Shown one piece after another: positions 60,740 through 64,000 of a stretch of 64,000 bases of DNA; position 1 is the stretch's first letter, and every line of letters begins with the position of its first letter. The notes under the pieces were generated by a model. The model saw only the letters and a list, made by a program, of their open reading frames with translations, was not told the origin of the DNA and ran no database searches. Origin of the DNA: Streptomyces rimosus subsp. rimosus (lineage in GTDB: Bacteria; Actinomycetota; Actinomycetes; Streptomycetales; Streptomycetaceae); NCBI RefSeq assembly GCF_000720725.1, contig NZ_JOCQ01000005.1, forward strand, positions 107,752 through 171,751. The letters run 5' to 3'. Position numbers and translations under genes: made by a program.

Positions 60740-61942
60740 ATGCGTACGTCCCTTCAGCAGCGGTTCCGCGCCTGGACCGCCGCGCCCGCCTACCCCTGGG
60801 CCACCGGCGGTGCCCTGACCATCGGTGCCGTGGCGGAGCTGATCGCCATTCCCGGATCCGTGACCACCACCATCGGGGTCCTCGTCTCCGCCGCCTCGCT
60901 GATGTGGCGGCGGTCGTTCCCGCCCGTCGCGGTGCTCACGGTCGCCGCGGGGATGCTCGGATTCGCCGGGGACGTCAACCTGTACGTCTCGATCATGGCG
61001 AGCGGGCTGATCGGCTGCTACACCCTGGGCCGCAACCGGGTACTGCACCCCGCGGTGACCGTCGCGGGCGCCGCGCTCGGCGCCCTGTGCGTGAACCTGG
61101 TGCACATCAACACCTGGTCGCGGATGGACCTGCCGGTGCCCGCGCTCTGGGAGAAGGGCTCGCTCAGTCTGTTCGCCGAGTCGTTCCTGCTGACCGTGGT
61201 CATCTTCGGGGCCGTGATGATGGGCGACGCGGTACGTTCCCGGGAGGAGACCCGCAAGGAACGCAACCTGGCCCAGTCCCAGCTGATCGCCATGGAGCGG
61301 CAGCAGGCCGCCGAGGCCGAGCGGGCCGCCATCGCCCGTGAACTGCACGACATCGTCTCGCACTCGGTGTCGATGATCGCCGTGCAGGCGGAGAGCGCCA
61401 CGTACACCACCCCCGGCCTCACCCCCGAGGCTCGCGACGGCTTCCAGCAGATCGCCGGCACCGCCCGCTCCTCGATGGCCGAACTGCGCCGCCTCCTCGG
61501 TGTCCTGCGTACCCCTCAGGGGCAGGGGGACGTGGCCCTCACCGCCCCGCAACCGACCCTCGACCACCTTGCCGAACTGGTCGACCAGCACCGGGCGGTG
61601 GGCGGCGACGTCGAGTTGAGGATCACCGGGGAGCGGGTGCCGCTGCCCGCCGCGTGGGAGCTGTCCGCCTACCGGATCACCCAGGAGGCGCTGACCAACG
61701 TGCGCAAGCACGCGCCCGGCGCCCGTACCGTCGTGGAGATCGACTACGGTGCCGACCGGCTGCTCACGCTGCGCGTCCACGACGACGGCCCGGGCCCGGG
61801 TTCCGGACCGGGCTCCGGCGCGGGACACGGCCTGACCGGAATGCGGGAGCGGGCGGCCCTGGTCGGCGGTCGGCTCAGCGCGGGCGCGGACCCGGACGGA
61901 GGCTTCCTGGTGGAGGCGGAGCTTCCCTGGGGGACCGGCTGA
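60740..61942 (+). CDS. Sensor histidine kinase (NarL/DesK type)
   Basis: A 400-residue kinase with about five N-terminal membrane segments and no large extracellular domain, a coiled coil (ERQQAAEAERAAIARE), the HisKA_3 phospho-acceptor box ARELHDIVSHSVSMIAVQAE, and a C-terminal ATPase domain with DDGPGPG and GLTGMRERAALVGG. It should autophosphorylate on the His of ELHDI and pass the phosphate to the regulator encoded next. The ATG at 60740 starts directly before the membrane region; upstream in-frame codons read unlike protein. Confidence 0.9.
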   Translation: MRTSLQQRFRAWTAAPAYPWATGGALTIGAVAELIAIPGSVTTTIGVLVSAASLMWRRSFPPVAVLTVAAGMLGFAGDVNLYVSIMASGLIGCYTLGRNRVLHPAVTVAGAALGALCVNLVHINTWSRMDLPVPALWEKGSLSLFAESFLLTVVIFGAVMMGDAVRSREETRKERNLAQSQLIAMERQQAAEAERAAIARELHDIVSHSVSMIAVQAESATYTTPGLTPEARDGFQQIAGTARSSMAELRRLLGVLRTPQGQGDVALTAPQPTLDHLAELVDQHRAVGGDVELRITGERVPLPAAWELSAYRITQEALTNVRKHAPGARTVVEIDYGADRLLTLRVHDDGPGPGSGPGSGAGHGLTGMRERAALVGGRLSAGADPDGGFLVEAELPWGTG

Positions 61943-61950
61943 TCGGCATG

Positions 61951-61995
61951 GAGAGCACGGAGAGCGCGGAGAGCGCGGAGAGCGCGGAGAGCATG
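61951..61995 (+). repeat. Five 9-nt repeats before the response regulator
   Basis: GAGAGCACG, three copies of GAGAGCGCG and GAGAGCATG run from 61951 to 61995, between the kinase stop (61942) and the preferred regulator start (62011). Each unit contains a GGAG-like core. If translation starts at the ATG at 61948 they encode a Glu-Ser-Ala repeat. Confidence 0.85.
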
Positions 61996-62010
61996 GAGAA
62001 GGAGTTGCGT

Positions 62011-62676
62011 GTGATCAGGGCACTGGTCGCCGACGATCAGGCGGTCGTCCGCACCGGCTTCGTGAACCTCCTCAACACCCAGGAGGACATCGAGGTCGTG
62101 GGCGAGGCCGAGGACGGTGTACAGGCGGTACGCGTCGCCGCCGACACCCGGCCCGATCTCGCGCTCCTCGACATCCGGATGCCGCACAAGAACGGCATCG
62201 AGGCGGCCCGCGAGATTCTGGCCGGGTCCGCGGGCACGACGAAGGTCCTGATGCTGACGACCTTCGGCCTCGACGAGTACGTGTACGACGCGCTCGCGGC
62301 CGGGGCGGGCGGCTTTCTGCTCAAGGACGCCACCTTCCCCGAACTGCTGCACGCCGTACGAGTCGTGGCGGCCGGGAACGCGCTGCTCTCGCCCGAGATC
62401 ACCAAGCGGGTGATCGGCGAGTTCGTGCATGCGCGGACGTCACGGCTGCCGGTTCACTCCGTGGGAGAGCTCACGGCGCGTGAGGCGGAGGTGCTCACCT
62501 TGATCGCTCGGGGGCTGTCCAACACGGAAATCGCGAGCCGGCTCACGATCACGGACCACACTGTGAAGACCCACATCAACCGACTGTTCGCGAAACTGGA
62601 ACTGCGGGACCGGGCGCAAGCCGTGATCATGGCTTATGAGTGGGGGCTGGTGCGGGTGGGGGGCGGGTGTGGCTGA
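62011..62676 (+). CDS. LuxR/NarL-family response regulator
   Basis: A 221-residue regulator: receiver domain with the acidic pair in VADDQ, phospho-acceptor Asp54 (LLDIRMP) and a conserved Lys (LKDATF), and a C-terminal LuxR helix-turn-helix (LTAREAEVLTLIARGLSNTEIASRL). It is the partner of the kinase just upstream. The GTG at 62011 is preferred because GGAGAAGGAG precedes it; ATGs at 61948 and 61993 would add a short repeat-rich leader. Targets are unknown; it could regulate the nearby ABC-like functions or be unrelated to the cluster. Confidence 0.88.
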   Translation: MIRALVADDQAVVRTGFVNLLNTQEDIEVVGEAEDGVQAVRVAADTRPDLALLDIRMPHKNGIEAAREILAGSAGTTKVLMLTTFGLDEYVYDALAAGAGGFLLKDATFPELLHAVRVVAAGNALLSPEITKRVIGEFVHARTSRLPVHSVGELTAREAEVLTLIARGLSNTEIASRLTITDHTVKTHINRLFAKLELRDRAQAVIMAYEWGLVRVGGGCG

Positions 62677-62960
62677 GGGTCTTTTCCCGGCTTGCTTCCC
62701 AACCTGCTTCCCGATTGCTTCCCGACCTACTGGACCCTGTCTTTCTGGGATGCGCGGTCTACTGGCCCCGGCCTACTCGGTTCCCACAGCGAACATGACC
62801 CGCCGCCTCACCACCCCTCACCGGACCGAAGCCCGCCTAGCGGACCTGAACACCACGCGGAAGGTCATCGCCGAACCCGCACCACCCGGGAACACACCGG
62901 CTCCACCCGAGACGACCACCGCCCCTCGGTCGTCGTTTTCCGGGCACGTAGGGTCGGGGG
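62677..62960 (+). other. Gap with no recognisable gene
   Basis: The 284 nt between the response regulator and the SUKH gene hold pyrimidine-rich repeats of GCTTCCC (62690-62730) and no convincing frame or RNA gene. Confidence 0.4.
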
Positions 62961-63377
62961 ATGGCTGAGAGGCGCGAGAGATTGGACCTGGCCCGGGCGT
63001 TCGGCGCCGCGGCCACCGAGCGAGAGGCGGTGTGGAAGTTCGTCGAGGCGTTCGCAGGCTCGTGGTCGGCGCCTCTGTCACCGGCGGACGGCATTCCGCC
63101 AAGTGAGGTGCGGCGTGCCGAGGAACGGCTCGGACATTCACTTCCGGCGGCGCTGCGTGAGGCGTACGGGCTTTTCGGCCGGCGGGCGGATCTGGTCGCC
63201 GTGCACAGTCCTTTGCTGGCGCCTGAGGAATTGCTGCCGGATCCCTCGGGGGAGCTGCTGGTGTTCCGTAGCGAGAACCAGGGCTGCGCCGGGCACGCCG
63301 GTACGGCTCGTACGGACGTGAATGCCTGGCGACTGCGGAGGTCGTCGCGGCCGTCGAGGCGGCGTACCGGCCGATAG
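62961..63377 (+). CDS. SUKH (SMI1/KNR4) protein, probably truncated
   Basis: A 138-residue frame whose first 110 residues look like a SUKH-family protein (IPPSEVRRAEERLGHSLPAALREAYGLFG, then FRSENQGC). After ENQGC the family pattern is lost and the tail is low-complexity Arg/Ser. A different frame at 63380-63604 encodes GKLLCLEPDPVEPGLVVAGQ-like sequence that could be the displaced C-terminal part. A deletion plus frameshift is therefore likely. SUKH proteins are often immunity proteins in toxin systems; no toxin gene is visible here. Confidence 0.6.
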   Translation: MAERRERLDLARAFGAAATEREAVWKFVEAFAGSWSAPLSPADGIPPSEVRRAEERLGHSLPAALREAYGLFGRRADLVAVHSPLLAPEELLPDPSGELLVFRSENQGCAGHAGTARTDVNAWRLRRSSRPSRRRTGR

Positions 63378-63379
63378 CG

Positions 63380-63604
63380 TTGCCACCTTGCCCGACCTGG
63401 TATCACCCGGCGGGAGAACCGGCGCGTTGGTTCTCCGCCCCCGGAAAGCTGTTGTGCCTGGAGCCGGATCCGGTTGAGCCGGGCCTGGTCGTTGCCGGCC
63501 AGTCGGAGGCCGAGGTGCTGGAAATCCTGGCGCAGGTCCCCGGTGCATGGTCCGCTGTCGAACCCGTACCGTACGAGGAGGATGTGCCGCTGCCTTTCGG
63601 CTGA
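63380..63604 (+). pseudogene. Possible detached C-terminal part of the SUKH gene
   Basis: A 74-codon frame (YHPAGEPARWFSAPG near its start, PYEEDVPLPFG at its end) follows the SUKH frame in another phase. It has protein-like composition and no ribosome binding site, so it fits a frameshifted remainder better than an independent gene. Confidence 0.4.
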
Positions 63605-64000
63605 TCGAGACGCGAATAAGCCCGAACGAACGGGCAGGTGCTGGACGGAAATGCCGGACGTCGGAGCGGCCTGGGCCTGATCAGCCATCGTGGACTTCCG
63701 AACGATGCATTGCGCGCATGCCAGGTCTTCATCTGCTTGTCCGTCGTCACCAGTGACCGCTTAGGGAGTGATGCGCGTCATATCGACAGTCTCGGAACGT
63801 AACACTTCCGCCTGTTCGCACCGCAAAGAGCCGCAAAGTGCGGTAAAGAGAGTTCGCCACGGCACGCCTTCCCAATCCCCGCACGGAGTGACCCGCACAC
63901 ACCCATTACGGACACGGACCACTCCTGTATCACGCACCTGATCGAGTCCGGCCATCCCGAAAGCCCTCGCCCACACCCGCCACCACCCCCTTCCTCCTCT
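63605..64000. other. Right-hand gap, nothing identified
   Basis: The last 396 nt are less GC-rich than the rest. A minus-strand frame of 71 codons (63761-63976) has no recognisable family. The short repeat CCGCAAAG occurs twice near 63820-63840. I see no tRNA or promoter I would stand behind. Confidence 0.4.

Noticed and set aside
63761..63976. Minus-strand frame of 71 codons near the right end
   Set aside because: No ribosome binding site or recognisable family; kept only as part of the gap description.

Overview
The window is high-GC DNA with GTG/TTG starts, GGAGG-type ribosome binding sites, Streptomyces-like families and a -35/-10 element of Streptomyces type. It almost certainly comes from a Streptomyces or close actinomycete chromosome. 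About 45 kb of it (6.4-51.7 kb) is a hybrid non-ribosomal peptide / type I polyketide (NRPS-PKS) gene cluster that I cannot match to a named product.

Layout. 0-6.3 kb: a serine hydrolase behind a perfect 14-bp operator-like palindrome, a DrrAB-type ABC exporter on the minus strand, a membrane M28 peptidase and a GNAT acetyltransferase. 6.4-14.5 kb: NRPS-1 (C-A-T-C-A-T-TE), with a type II thioesterase facing it across a pair of hairpins. 14.77-51.75 kb: eleven co-directional genes, mostly joined by ATGA/GTGA overlaps, behind one good promoter: asparagine-synthetase-like enzyme, aspartate-racemase-like enzyme, free A-T, NRPS-2 (C-A[Gly]-T-C-A-T), aspartyl beta-hydroxylase-like enzyme, PKS-1 (KS-AT-KR-ACP), NRPS-3 (C-A[Gly, luciferase-like monooxygenase nested inside]-T-Cy-A[Cys, thiazoline oxidase nested inside]-T), PKS-2 (KS-AT-KR-DH-ACP), NRPS-4 (C-A-T), a second free A-T, and a PLP aminotransferase. 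51.8-64 kb: MFS exporter, cupin, serine hydrolase, two decayed genes (epoxide hydrolase and WYL regulator), a winged-helix AlkZ-like protein, a PimB-like glycosyltransferase coupled to a membrane mannosyltransferase-like protein, a two-component system and a damaged SUKH gene.

How it may work (inference). A residue loaded on a free A-T starts the chain. NRPS-2 adds glycine and a second residue, PKS-1 adds a beta-hydroxy ketide unit, NRPS-3 adds a glycine that the nested monooxygenase can oxidise and a cysteine that becomes a thiazole, PKS-2 adds a reduced and probably dehydrated ketide unit, NRPS-4 adds one residue, and NRPS-1 adds two more and releases the product through its thioesterase. 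The asparagine-synthetase, racemase, hydroxylase and aminotransferase genes would make or modify unusual building blocks; the ABC and MFS pumps would export the product. Adenylation pocket codes were read by eye against the GrsA positions; the Gly and Cys calls are strong, the others are unassigned.
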